From Clostridia bacterium (GTDB lineage: Bacteria > Bacillota > Clostridia > Oscillospirales > CAG-272), in NCBI GenBank assembly GCA_900754175.1, contig CAAEBS010000146.1:1-56728 (forward strand): a stretch of DNA of 56,728 nt. The letters run 5' to 3'. The notes under the pieces are model-generated. The model saw only the letters and a list, made by a program, of their open reading frames with translations. It searched no databases and had not been told where the DNA came from. The stretch's first letter is position 1; each line of letters begins with the position of its first letter. The translations under genes and the position numbers were made by a program. This document shows positions 18,817 to 26,338 of this stretch, in pieces.

Positions 18817-19182
18817 ATGGGAACTGCCGAAAGGCGAGCGGAGATCATGAAAATACTGTGCCGGCGCAGACGGGAAAGCATCCGGAATCTGGCGGCTGAA
18901 TTCGGCGTTTCCTCACGGACGATACAGCGTGACGTTGATATTCTGAGCCGCTCCGAACCGATCTTTACCATGCCGGGCAGGTACGGCGGCGTCTGCGTGG
19001 TGGAGGGCTACTCCATGGACCGGATGTACATGACCACGGCGGAAGTTGCGGTACTGCAAAAGCTGTATGCGGCGGCTGAAAGCTCTGCCGGGTTACTTAC
19101 GCTCCCCGAAAAAGATCTGCTCGGTTCCCTGATTGCGCAATACTCCAAGCCAACAAGAAAAAATGAAAGGAATTTATCATGA
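18817..19182 (+). CDS. Mini-HTH transcriptional regulator (DeoR/YafY-type HTH, no WYL domain)
   Basis: This is a 121-residue protein. Residues 1-55 form a winged HTH of the HTH_11/DeoR type ('IRNLAAEFGVSSRTIQRDVD'), followed by a short 'YGGVCVVEGYSMDRMYM' wing segment and a leucine-rich tail, but not the WYL or sugar-sensing domain usual in this family. It begins MGTAERR, as does its paralogue at 25182. TGGAGG lies 11 bases before the start. It is the first gene of a seven-gene overlapping operon; its stop overlaps the next start (ATGA). The palindrome in its own promoter, also present before two other operons, is the obvious candidate binding site, but nothing in the sequence proves this. 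Confidence 0.85.
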   Translation: MGTAERRAEIMKILCRRRRESIRNLAAEFGVSSRTIQRDVDILSRSEPIFTMPGRYGGVCVVEGYSMDRMYMTTAEVAVLQKLYAAAESSAGLLTLPEKDLLGSLIAQYSKPTRKNERNLS

Positions 19183-20264
19183 ACGAAAACGAAAAACAGC
19201 TTTTCAAAGCACTTTGCAAATTCAAAGAACCCACATTCGACGATTCCCTGCTCGCCTACGCAACTCCGTGCGTGCTGGGGCATCTGTTCTTCAACCGGAT
19301 GCAGGGCGTTGCCTACGGCACGCTGAAGCGGCGGGGAGCGCTCGGGCGTGTAAACCGGGAATTCCGGAACTCTCTCGGTGCGGCGTTTGAGCAGAACCGG
19401 CAGAAAAACGAAAGCTTTCTGCAATGTGTCGGAACGCTCTCGGAGCTTCTTTCCGACGGCGGCGTCCGGGCGGCTATGCTGAAAGGCGCATTCCTGTGTG
19501 CGCACTATCCGGAGGGCTACCGGACCTCCAACGACATCGACCTGCTGGTGCTTCCCGAGGACGTGACGGCGGTCGGCACGCTGCTTTACGATGCGGGATT
19601 CCGCCAGGGGAGCGTCCGGGAGGGCAAATTCATCCCCGCCACCCGTGTCCAGATCATCACCTCCAAAATGATGCGGGGCGAAACCGTCCCGTACATCCGG
19701 GAAGTCGGTCTGCCTCAGATGAAATATCTTGAGGTGGATATCAATTTCTCTCTGGACTACAAAAACGGCGACGACCGTATTCTGCACGACCTTCTGGCAC
19801 GCACCACGACACGGGAGGAGGACGGGCTTCCCATTCCGATGCCGGAATCCTGCGACTTTTTCCTCCACCTTTGCGCCCACCTCTACAAGGAGGCGACCAC
19901 GCTTCCCTGGATCGAAATGCGCCGGGACATGACGCTGTACAAATACGCCGACCTCTATCTTCTGCTCCACGAGCTGGACGACACCGGCATTGCCGAGATC
20001 TTTGACCGTGCCCGGGCGCTTGGACTTGACAAAATCTGCGCTTATGCGATTCTGGAAACGATAGAGTTGTTCGATATGAAAAACGATACTGCCTGCCAAC
20101 TGGCAAACCAAGCGCTGGCAGACGACCCGGATTTCCGCCTGCGGGTCACGTCCACCAAGGACAAAAAGATACTGATCTACCGGACCGCAAGCGCTACCGA
20201 GCGCTTTTTCATGGACGACCGGACAAAGGATCTCAGGGAGGTGAAAAGCGATGAAAAGGCTTAA
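19179..20264 (+). CDS. Nucleotidyltransferase family protein (NTP_transf_5-like)
   Basis: This is a 361-residue protein. The segment 'MLKGAFLCAHYPEGYR' followed by 'NDIDLLV' (about 97-123) is the typical LKG...R..DIDLLV signature of the uncharacterised NTP_transf_5 family, a polymerase-beta-type fold that moves nucleotidyl groups. A third acid, Asp in 'YLEVDINFSL', follows at about residue 188, as expected for this fold. Members are often found in peptide and natural-product clusters, where their acceptor is mostly unknown. Its start overlaps the regulator stop, and its 3' end overlaps the kinase gene by 14 bases. Confidence 0.8.
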   Translation: MNENEKQLFKALCKFKEPTFDDSLLAYATPCVLGHLFFNRMQGVAYGTLKRRGALGRVNREFRNSLGAAFEQNRQKNESFLQCVGTLSELLSDGGVRAAMLKGAFLCAHYPEGYRTSNDIDLLVLPEDVTAVGTLLYDAGFRQGSVREGKFIPATRVQIITSKMMRGETVPYIREVGLPQMKYLEVDINFSLDYKNGDDRILHDLLARTTTREEDGLPIPMPESCDFFLHLCAHLYKEATTLPWIEMRRDMTLYKYADLYLLLHELDDTGIAEIFDRARALGLDKICAYAILETIELFDMKNDTACQLANQALADDPDFRLRVTSTKDKKILIYRTASATERFFMDDRTKDLREVKSDEKA

Positions 20265-20886
20265 TATGCGGGAAAACCGGACCCCCGGGCGGCTGATCAC
20301 CTTTTGCGGACTGGATGGTTGCGGCAAGACGACCATGATCCGGCGGCTGTTTGACGAGCTGGAGAGCACGCACAGCATTTTCCTGACCAAGCAGCCGACC
20401 AACGCCGTGCGGAAATCCGAGATCTTCCGGAACTACATGGACTGCCCCGATCACAACGCCTTCGACTACCGCAGTCTTTCCCTGCTTGCCGCAAGCGACC
20501 GACTGCAACACGTGAACAAGGTGATTGAGCCGGCGATGCAACACGGCGGCATCGTACTCAGCGACCGGTATTTTTACTCCTGCCTTGCCAATCTGCGGGC
20601 AAGAGGCTTTGAAAAGGACGACTGGATCTACGAAATCGCAGGCTCGGTCATCAAGCCGGATCTTGCCTTTTTCTTTGACGTGCCGGTGGAGGTGGCGGTG
20701 GACCGGGTCCGCAGTCGCCCGGAGGAAAAGAACCGGTACATCGACATTGACCTGCAATACCGGCTCCGCAAGGAGTATGTGGACATCTGCTTTGCAAACG
20801 GCGGCATCCTCATCTCCACCATGGAGCCGGAGGACGACTGTTACGCCCTGGTGAAAAAAGCGGTAAAGGAGGTACTGAAAAAATGA
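20251..20886 (+). CDS. Thymidylate-kinase-like nucleotide kinase
   Basis: This 211-residue P-loop kinase has 'FCGLDGCGKTTM' as Walker A (about 17-28), 'SDRYFYSCLAN' as the DR(Y/F) motif (about 108-118) and a lid-like arginine-rich stretch 'VDRVRSRPEEKNRYID'. These are the marks of the dTMP kinase family, which phosphorylates dTMP to dTDP. Its place inside a biosynthetic-type operon suggests a specialised paralogue, perhaps acting on another nucleotide or phosphorylated intermediate, rather than the housekeeping Tmk. GGGAGG precedes the ATG. The gene overlaps both neighbours. Confidence 0.85.
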   Translation: MKRLNMRENRTPGRLITFCGLDGCGKTTMIRRLFDELESTHSIFLTKQPTNAVRKSEIFRNYMDCPDHNAFDYRSLSLLAASDRLQHVNKVIEPAMQHGGIVLSDRYFYSCLANLRARGFEKDDWIYEIAGSVIKPDLAFFFDVPVEVAVDRVRSRPEEKNRYIDIDLQYRLRKEYVDICFANGGILISTMEPEDDCYALVKKAVKEVLKK

Positions 20887-21149
20887 CGGTATTAGAGAAA
20901 ATCATTGCGATCCTGACAGAGCTGAGCGACGAAAAGGTCATCACGCCGGAAAGCCGGCTTACCGAAGATCTGGCGCTGGACAGCATCCGGATGGTAACGC
21001 TTCTGATCGAGCTGGAGGAAAGCTTCGGCATCGTCCTTGCCGAGTCGGACATGAACCCGTTCGACCTGATCACGGTAAGCGACGTTATAACGCTTGTGAA
21101 AAAATATGAAAAGGAGCCGGAAAGCAACCATGAAAAAGAACAGAATTGA
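20883..21149 (+). CDS. Acyl carrier protein
   Basis: This 88-residue acidic four-helix carrier protein has 'LALDSIRMVTLLIELEE' with Ser34 as the predicted phosphopantetheine site in the DS(I/L) motif. It would carry an acyl or aminoacyl group loaded by the AMP-forming ligase encoded two genes downstream. No phosphopantetheinyl transferase gene is in the window, so the host enzyme must modify it. It overlaps the kinase gene by 4 bases and the next gene by 20. The charged tail (residues 76-88) may be partly a by-product of that overlap. Confidence 0.92.
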   Translation: MTVLEKIIAILTELSDEKVITPESRLTEDLALDSIRMVTLLIELEESFGIVLAESDMNPFDLITVSDVITLVKKYEKEPESNHEKEQN

Positions 21150-22134
21150 GCTTCCCCTCATCGAACCGGTGTACAGCACCTATCACAATCAGGGAGCGGG
21201 CAGTGCGATCCTCGTCCACAACCCCTCCATCCGGAACTGGTATCTGAATCAGGTATTGATCCTCACCTGCAACCGGAAATTTCTGAAAGGCTTTACCACG
21301 CCCGAGGTCAGCATTGTGGAGGGCACCTGGAATACCAATCCTTATCTGGAAAAGAAGTGGTTCGGATTGCAGTTTCTCCGGGGGCACGTCCACTACGTGA
21401 TCCGGAATCTGCTGGAGGCGGGCTATTACGTCACCTTCAACGGAATCGACGACTACTACGTAGAGGGAAAAAGCTGGTACCGACAGCGGCATTTTCCCCA
21501 CGACGGCTGTATCTGCGGATACGACCCGGAGGACGACACCTACTGCATTTACGCCTACGATCAGAACTGGATCTACCGGAAATTCAAAACGCCGAAAAAA
21601 TGCTGGGAGGCGGGGCGGAAAGCCATGTTCAAGGTGGGGCGCTACGGCAACATCTGCGGTCTGAAGCCCAAGGGCGACAAAGTCGTTTTTTCGCCGGAAA
21701 CCGCCCGGAAAAAGCTTGCCGAATACCTGAACTCCGATTTTGAAAAATATCCGGAGGACGGTGAGGGACCGGTGTACGGAATCGTGGTACACGATTACAT
21801 TGCGAAATACGTCGGAAAGCTTTACGACGGTTCGATTCCCTACGAAAAAATGGATCGCCGGGTGTTCCGGCTGATCTGGGAGCACAAAAAGGTCATGCTG
21901 GAGCGGATCCGCCGGATTGAGGAGGCGCTCTCCCTCGGCGGCGACGTCGGCGACCGGTACGAGGCAGTGGTAAAGGACGCCGATATGCTCCGGATGCTTT
22001 ACGCCTCTCACCACATGAAACGCCGGGACTCGGTCCTGCCGGTCATTCAGAAAAAACTGCTCTCGCTCAAAGCGTGCGAGCAGGCGCTTCTGACCGAGCT
22101 TCTGGCAAACTCGGAGGGAGGTGGCGTGGAATGA
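21130..22134 (+). CDS. Putative BtrH-like (papain-fold) acyltransferase/peptidase
   Basis: The product is 334 residues from ATG 21130; an in-frame ATG at 21106 lacks a ribosome site. The central part, 'LLEAGYYVTFNGIDDYYV' (about 90-107) and then 'HDGCICGYDPEDDTY' (about 118-132), resembles the 'G.pv....D.y.....H...I.GYd' layout of BtrH-N and C39-like papain-fold proteins. The His and the following Asp could be catalytic. BtrH moves an acyl group from a carrier protein onto an aminoglycoside in butirosin biosynthesis. The neighbouring carrier protein and ligase make a similar acyl transfer likely. A clear N-terminal catalytic Cys block is not visible, so family assignment is tentative. Confidence 0.5.
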   Translation: MKKNRIELPLIEPVYSTYHNQGAGSAILVHNPSIRNWYLNQVLILTCNRKFLKGFTTPEVSIVEGTWNTNPYLEKKWFGLQFLRGHVHYVIRNLLEAGYYVTFNGIDDYYVEGKSWYRQRHFPHDGCICGYDPEDDTYCIYAYDQNWIYRKFKTPKKCWEAGRKAMFKVGRYGNICGLKPKGDKVVFSPETARKKLAEYLNSDFEKYPEDGEGPVYGIVVHDYIAKYVGKLYDGSIPYEKMDRRVFRLIWEHKKVMLERIRRIEEALSLGGDVGDRYEAVVKDADMLRMLYASHHMKRRDSVLPVIQKKLLSLKACEQALLTELLANSEGGGVE

Positions 22135-23510
22135 AGCTCTGGAACTTTATCCGGGAAGCAATGATGTCGCACCCGACGCAGAAGATCCGGGAGGAGCGTG
22201 CGGAAATGAGCTTTGAAGAAGTAGCGGTCTTTGCCCGGGAGTTTTCGGAAAGGCTCCGGGGATTCCGTTGCTGTGCCATTCTCTGCTCCTCCGAAATGGC
22301 GGCGGCAATGGCGCTCCTCTCCTGCTTTGCGGCAGAGGTAACGGCACTGCCCCTCTCCATGCGGTACGGACAAGCCCACTGCCGCAAGATTCTTGACGCC
22401 GTAAGCCCCGACGCTATCATCAGCGACAACGGCGGAGAGCTGGCGGTATACCGGCTGGATCCCGGCAGCTATTCTCCACCCGATGTACATCCGGCGCTCA
22501 TCATGTGCACCTCCGGCACCACCGGAAAGCCCAAGGGCGCCATGCTCAGTGAAAGCAATATCCTTGCCAACGTGACCGATATTGCCGGATATTTTGCGCT
22601 CGGGGAAAGCGATACCATTCTGATCGCCCGCCCGCTCTACCACTGTGCGGTGCTGACCGGCGAATTTCTGACCGCCCTGGTCCGGGGCGCCGGGATCCGC
22701 TTTTACTCGGGGAACTTCAACCCACCGAAAATGCCGGAGCTGATCCGAAACTATGAGATCACGGCTTTCTGCGGAACGCCTACCCTGCTGTCGATGATGG
22801 CAAGATTCAGCCGTGGCACGCCGCCCCCGACCCTGAAGCATATCGTGATCAGCGGCGAATGTATGGGCGCCGACACCGGCATTGCCATTGCCGACGCCTT
22901 TCCGCAAAGCCGGATCTACCACGTTTACGGGCTGACCGAGGCTTGCCCACGGGTCAGCTATCTGCCTCCCGAAGCCTTCCGGCAATACCCCGATTGCGTC
23001 GGGATTCCCCTGCGCTCGGTCTCGGTTCGCCTGCTTACCCCGGACGGCGCTCTCTGCCAGCCCGGCGAGGAAGGCGTCCTGTGGGTCAGGGGGGACAACG
23101 TGATGCTCGGCTACTACCGGGATCCCGGAAGGACCGCCGAAATTCTGCGGGACGGCTGGCTCTGCACCGGCGACCTTGCGGTGAAGAACGACGCCGGCTA
23201 TCTGAAGATCAAGGGGCGCAACGACGATCTCATCATCAAATCGGGCATGAACGTCTACCCCGCCGAAATCGAGGCGGCAATGAAACAGGACGCAAGAGTC
23301 CGGGAAGTGCTGGCATACAAAGTCGAAGGCCGCTTCGGCGTGCAGATCGGCATGAAGCTGGCAGGCGACTTTTCCTCGGTGGAAGAGGTAAAAAAGCTCT
23401 GCGCACAGCTCCTGCCCCCCTTTCAGATCCCGGCGGTCATCACGCTGGTGGACGAACTGCCGAAAAACGGCTCCGGCAAAATCATACGGAGGGAACGCCA
23501 TGACGCTTGA
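22131..23510 (+). CDS. AMP-forming acyl/amino acid ligase (ANL superfamily)
   Basis: This 459-residue enzyme is read from ATG 22131, whose first four bases overlap the previous stop. It shows the full ANL set: P-loop 'MCTSGTTGKPKGAML' (125-139), 'VYGLTEACPR' near 283, 'TGDLAVKNDAGYLKIKGRND' near 365 and the C-terminal 'NGSGKIIRRE' Lys near 453. It should adenylate a carboxylic or amino acid and pass it to the thiol of the carrier protein encoded in the same operon. At 459 residues it is shorter than most acyl-CoA ligases and closer to stand-alone adenylation domains. The substrate cannot be read from the sequence by eye. Confidence 0.9.
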   Translation: MKLWNFIREAMMSHPTQKIREERAEMSFEEVAVFAREFSERLRGFRCCAILCSSEMAAAMALLSCFAAEVTALPLSMRYGQAHCRKILDAVSPDAIISDNGGELAVYRLDPGSYSPPDVHPALIMCTSGTTGKPKGAMLSESNILANVTDIAGYFALGESDTILIARPLYHCAVLTGEFLTALVRGAGIRFYSGNFNPPKMPELIRNYEITAFCGTPTLLSMMARFSRGTPPPTLKHIVISGECMGADTGIAIADAFPQSRIYHVYGLTEACPRVSYLPPEAFRQYPDCVGIPLRSVSVRLLTPDGALCQPGEEGVLWVRGDNVMLGYYRDPGRTAEILRDGWLCTGDLAVKNDAGYLKIKGRNDDLIIKSGMNVYPAEIEAAMKQDARVREVLAYKVEGRFGVQIGMKLAGDFSSVEEVKKLCAQLLPPFQIPAVITLVDELPKNGSGKIIRRERHDA

Positions 23511-24060
23511 AACAGAAAAGAAAGCACTGCTGACCCGGCAGGAAGCCGACGTCCTTCTGCATCATTTTGCAGGCGGGATCGCCTCTGTCGTCCAGACCAA
23601 CTATTATTTCGACAGCGAGGACCGGTCGATGGATCAAAGAGACATCACCTGCCGGGTCCGCATGAAAGACGGAAAAGCCGCCGCTACCATGAAAATCCAC
23701 CACGTGGGAAACGGACAAAGCGTGGAGGTCCCCTTTCCGGTGACCGACGGGCTGAACCGGAACGGCTTTACCGACATGGGACTGCGGCTCTGCGGTTTTC
23801 TGACCACCTGCCGCACCGTCCTTGTCCGGACCGATACCTTTGAGCTGGTGCTGGACCGGAACCGCTACCTCGGCTGTGAGGACTACGAGCTGGAGCTGGA
23901 ATATTCGGCGCTCGGAAAAGAATCTGCCGGACTGTACTGGCAGTACGTCCTCCGCCTGCTTCAGAATCATACGGCGGACCGGCGCCCGGTGCAGACCGAC
24001 CGGGTGCCGGGAAAATCCCGCCGGTTCTTCCGCCGGCTGAGCGAATACGACCGCCGGTAG
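23500..24060 (+). CDS. CYTH-domain protein
   Basis: This 186-residue protein begins with 'ETEKKALLT', the ExExK-type strand of CYTH tunnel-fold enzymes. It continues with 'QTNYYFDSEDRSM', 'CRVRMKDGKAAATMKIH' and 'DYELELEYSA', which supply the alternating basic and acidic residues lining the tunnel. CYTH proteins bind triphosphates with metal ions and act as thiamine triphosphatases, tripolyphosphatases or class IV adenylate cyclases. In this operon it could hydrolyse or sense a triphosphate made or used by the kinase and nucleotidyltransferase. It overlaps the ligase gene by 11 bases and is the last gene of the operon. No clear terminator follows before the lexA promoter. Confidence 0.85.
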   Translation: MTLETEKKALLTRQEADVLLHHFAGGIASVVQTNYYFDSEDRSMDQRDITCRVRMKDGKAAATMKIHHVGNGQSVEVPFPVTDGLNRNGFTDMGLRLCGFLTTCRTVLVRTDTFELVLDRNRYLGCEDYELELEYSALGKESAGLYWQYVLRLLQNHTADRRPVQTDRVPGKSRRFFRRLSEYDRR

Positions 24061-24169
24061 CCCTGCCCTGCCGCATCATGCCAACGTCCTGACCTGTCCG
24101 TGTTGCCAGACAATTTACGGTATTTTCCAAAAGCAAATTGTAAATAAAACATGAAGTTTCAGAAAGCCC

Positions 24170-24198
24170 TTGACAAGCCGTGATTTTTGCATTATAAT
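24170..24198 (+). promoter_or_regulatory. Consensus promoter of the lexA operon
   Basis: TTGACA (24170-24175), a 17-base spacer and TATAAT (24193-24198). A direct repeat of CCACAA follows at the predicted start. No standard Gram-positive SOS box (GAAC-N4-GTTC) is visible. Confidence 0.88.
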
Positions 24199-24236
24199 AA
24201 AACCACAATTTCCACAATCAGATAAGGAGATCTCTT

Positions 24237-24854
24237 ATGCGGACCATGAATCAGGAAAAAACAGAAAGACTTTCCGAATTTCTCAAGCAATATGCAAGAG
24301 ATAACAACGGCACTTCTCCGGGTCTTTCGGAAATCATGGAATATATGGGAATGTCCAAGGCAACGGCATACCGCTATATTCTCGAACTGGAAAGGCAGGG
24401 GCTGGTGTCGTACAGCGGCAAAAACACCCTGGAGACCGATCTGCAACGCAAAATGAACTGCGGCTTCCGCAAGGTGCCGCTGGTCGGTCAGATCGTCTGC
24501 GGCACGCCCGACGAGCAGGAGGAATTCATCAGCGAATATCTTGCCATTCCGGAAGAGTGGGTGGACGGCGAATGCTTTCTGCTCCGGGCATACGGCGATT
24601 CCATGATCGACATCGGGATCGAAAAGGACGACCTTATTCTGGTAAAGCGGGCGGAAACGGCGGAAAGCGGCGACGTCGTCGTGGCGCTGACCGAGAACGG
24701 CAACACGCTGAAGCGGCTGTTCTGGGAGGGCAACAAGCCGAGACTGCACGCCGAAAACAAAACATACAAGCCAAAGGATGTGGACATATACCCCGAATCC
24801 CTGACGATTCAGGGGATCGCCCTGAAAGTAATCAAAAACATCCGGCAAAAATAA
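24237..24854 (+). CDS. lexA: LexA-family SOS repressor
   Basis: This 205-residue protein has an N-terminal winged HTH (about 8-60) and a C-terminal S24 peptidase domain. The catalytic pair is Ser122 in 'YGDSMIDIGI' and Lys159 in 'GNTLKRLF'. The self-cleavage site is 'VCGTP' with Cys88-Gly89 in place of the usual Ala-Gly. It should repress damage genes until RecA-driven self-cleavage. AAGGAG lies 7 bases before ATG 24237. The HTH is short and divergent from Bacillus LexA, and the usual operator is absent from its promoter, so it may be a LexA-like regulator with its own target motif rather than the global SOS repressor. Confidence 0.85.
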   Translation: MRTMNQEKTERLSEFLKQYARDNNGTSPGLSEIMEYMGMSKATAYRYILELERQGLVSYSGKNTLETDLQRKMNCGFRKVPLVGQIVCGTPDEQEEFISEYLAIPEEWVDGECFLLRAYGDSMIDIGIEKDDLILVKRAETAESGDVVVALTENGNTLKRLFWEGNKPRLHAENKTYKPKDVDIYPESLTIQGIALKVIKNIRQK

Positions 24855-24868
24855 AAGGAGGGATCCGC

Positions 24869-25075
24869 ATGATAAAATACCCGTGTCCGATCTGCAACAG
24901 GCGGGCGTGCGACTCAAACAAGTATCTTTCTCTTGCCAAATTATCCGAAAACAATGAGTCCAGAGCCGACGTGGTCATCAAATGTCAGAACTGCAAAAAC
25001 ACCCTGGCGGTAAAGGTTCTGGCAAACGCCGTCGTCTTTGAACAGACAAGCCCGCAGGAGGGCGCAAATTCCTGA
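24869..25075 (+). CDS. Small zinc-ribbon protein
   Basis: This 68-residue protein (MIKYPCPICNRR...) has two CxxC pairs, 'CPIC' near residue 6 and 'CQNC' near residue 39, forming a probable zinc ribbon. AAGGAGGG precedes the ATG, and the gene begins 14 bases after lexA, so both share one transcript ending at the terminator at 25115-25163. Proteins of this type are often annotated only as hypothetical. The function is unknown; nucleic-acid or protein binding is the usual guess. Confidence 0.8.
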   Translation: MIKYPCPICNRRACDSNKYLSLAKLSENNESRADVVIKCQNCKNTLAVKVLANAVVFEQTSPQEGANS

Positions 25076-25114
25076 CCCCCAGCACTTCGTACATCGCACG
25101 ATGTTTCAACATAC

Positions 25115-25163
25115 GAGCATGACAAGTAGCCTTACGCTATTTGTCATGCTCTTTTATTTTTTC
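25115..25163 (+). terminator. Intrinsic terminator after lexA/zinc-ribbon genes
   Basis: GAGCATGACAA pairs with TTGTCATGCTC around a 15-nt loop and is followed by TTTTATTTTTTC. It ends only about 18 bases before the start codon of the next gene, so it also lies in that gene's leader and may act as an attenuator. Confidence 0.88.
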
Positions 25164-25181
25164 GCAGAAAGGAGGAAAACG

Positions 25182-25523
25182 ATGGGAACCGCCGAGCGCA
25201 GGCTTGAAATCCTGAAATATCTGTGTAGAACCAGACATGCCACCATGGCTCAGCTTGCCAAAGAATTCGGCGTTTCCCAGAGGACCATTCAGCGGGACGT
25301 TTACGAGATCGAAGCGACCTTTCACGCACCGATTGTCGTAAAATGCGGCAAATACGACGGCGGCGTATATCTGATCGGCGATTACAGTTTTGACCGGATA
25401 TATATGTGCGAGGAGGAGCTTCTCCTGCTCCGCAAAACGCAAAAGCTCCTTGCGGGGCGCCTGACCGAAAAGGAAAACGCCCTGCTCTCCCGGATGATCC
25501 AAAATTATTCCAGAAGCTCCTGA
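25182..25523 (+). CDS. Mini-HTH transcriptional regulator, paralogue of the 18817 gene
   Basis: This 113-residue protein shares the MGTAERR start, the HTH core ('LAKEFGVSQRTIQRDVYEIE') and the 'YDGGVYLIGDYSFDRIYM' segment with the regulator at 18817-19182. Like it, it ends after a short leucine-rich helix with no effector-binding domain. AAAGGAGG lies 6 bases before ATG. It has no recognisable promoter of its own between the upstream terminator and the start, so expression may depend on readthrough. It may compete with or complement its paralogue at the same DNA motif; this is inference. Confidence 0.85.
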   Translation: MGTAERRLEILKYLCRTRHATMAQLAKEFGVSQRTIQRDVYEIEATFHAPIVVKCGKYDGGVYLIGDYSFDRIYMCEEELLLLRKTQKLLAGRLTEKENALLSRMIQNYSRSS

Positions 25524-25560
25524 CCGTCAGCCCGCCGACACTCTTATAAACAAAAAAATT

Positions 25561-25607
25561 CTGCGTATCAGAATCTCCCTTACGGTGGATCCCGATACGC
25601 AGTTTTT
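25561..25607. terminator. Bidirectional terminator between convergent genes
   Basis: CTGCGTATC (25561-25569) pairs with GATACGCAG (25594-25602). TTTTT follows on the plus strand, and on the minus strand the hairpin is followed by a T-rich run. It serves the mini-HTH gene and the convergent membrane-protein gene. Confidence 0.85.
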
Positions 25608-25649
25608 CATGATTTTATTTCTTTTAACGAGAAGCTCTTCCGGAAAGCT

Positions 25650-26174
25650 TCATCTCCAGCGCCCCGCTTCTTCACGCTTTTTCTGTTCCTCCAGCTCACG
25701 CTCACGCAGTTTCCGGTCTTGCTTTGCGTCTTTTACGTCGCCTATCAATCCACGGGTCTCCGCTATGATAAAAACTGCCTGCGGCAACAGGAAAACGATC
25801 AGCGCCAGCGGCATGGCGGCAGGCGTGGACGTCAGAAAAACGCACGGCGCATACAGCGGCAACACCACGCAGTACAACGCCAGCATACGGTTGAACTGTC
25901 GCTTGTATTCCCTGGTAAAGGTGTATTCCCTGTCCGGATCCAAAAAATTAAAAAAGAAAAATCTGATAAAGATCACCCTGAATCTTAAATAATTCCCCTT
26001 GTGTCGGAACAGGCACGCCGCCAAGCCATACAAAACATGAAAAGCAAGCAGGCAGATCGCCGGAATCGAATACCTTGTGACCTGTAATTTATCCCTGAAA
26101 ATCACCATGGGCAAAACGCTTGCCAGAAGAATCACACAGATCCCCGCTATGCCGATTATCCTCTGCTTTTTCAC
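25650..26174 (-). CDS. Four-helix membrane protein of unknown function
   Basis: This 174-residue protein is read from GTG 26174, with GGGAGG 7 bases upstream. Four hydrophobic segments are visible: about 6-26, 37-57 ('IPAICLLAFHVLYGLAACLF'), 95-115 and 120-138. They are followed by a highly charged tail (about 142-174) of Lys, Arg and Glu that is likely helical. No family was recognised. Its promoter (26198-26226) is divergent from shared element A, so it could be co-controlled with the DUF1906/Big_2 operon. Confidence 0.75.
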   Translation of the reverse strand: MKKQRIIGIAGICVILLASVLPMVIFRDKLQVTRYSIPAICLLAFHVLYGLAACLFRHKGNYLRFRVIFIRFFFFNFLDPDREYTFTREYKRQFNRMLALYCVVLPLYAPCVFLTSTPAAMPLALIVFLLPQAVFIIAETRGLIGDVKDAKQDRKLRERELEEQKKREEAGRWR

Positions 26175-26197
26175 GACAGCACCTCCCTTTCCTTTTT

Positions 26198-26226
26198 ATT
26201 ATATCATGAAAAAGCAAAAAAGTCAA
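26198..26226 (-). promoter_or_regulatory. Promoter of the membrane-protein gene
   Basis: TTGACT (26221-26226), a 17-base spacer and TATAAT (26198-26203) on the minus strand. The -35 box touches the A/T tract of the divergent shared element A. Confidence 0.8.
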
Positions 26227-26274
26227 AAATATTTTCCAACCACGACAGCAGTTCTCCGGTTTACGCTTTATAAT
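26227..26274 (+). promoter_or_regulatory. Shared regulatory promoter element, copy A
   Basis: An AATATTTT tract is followed after 8 bases by GACAGCAGTTCTCC (26244-26257) and, 25 bp from its first base, by TATAAT (26269-26274). There is no TTGACA-like hexamer at the right distance. It drives the DUF1906/Big_2 operon, with a leader of about 58 nt. See copies C (18754-18790) and B (32958-33007). Confidence 0.75.
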
Positions 26275-26338
26275 AAGCTTGCAGCTGCAAAATAACACAC
26301 AACAAACAAAAATTTTTCAAAAAAAGGAGAAAAAAACT

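Noticed and set aside
26279..26338. N-terminal extension of the DUF1906 protein from a TTG codon
   Set aside because: AAGGAG is placed for the ATG at 26339; the extension encodes Gln/Lys-rich sequence covering that ribosome site.
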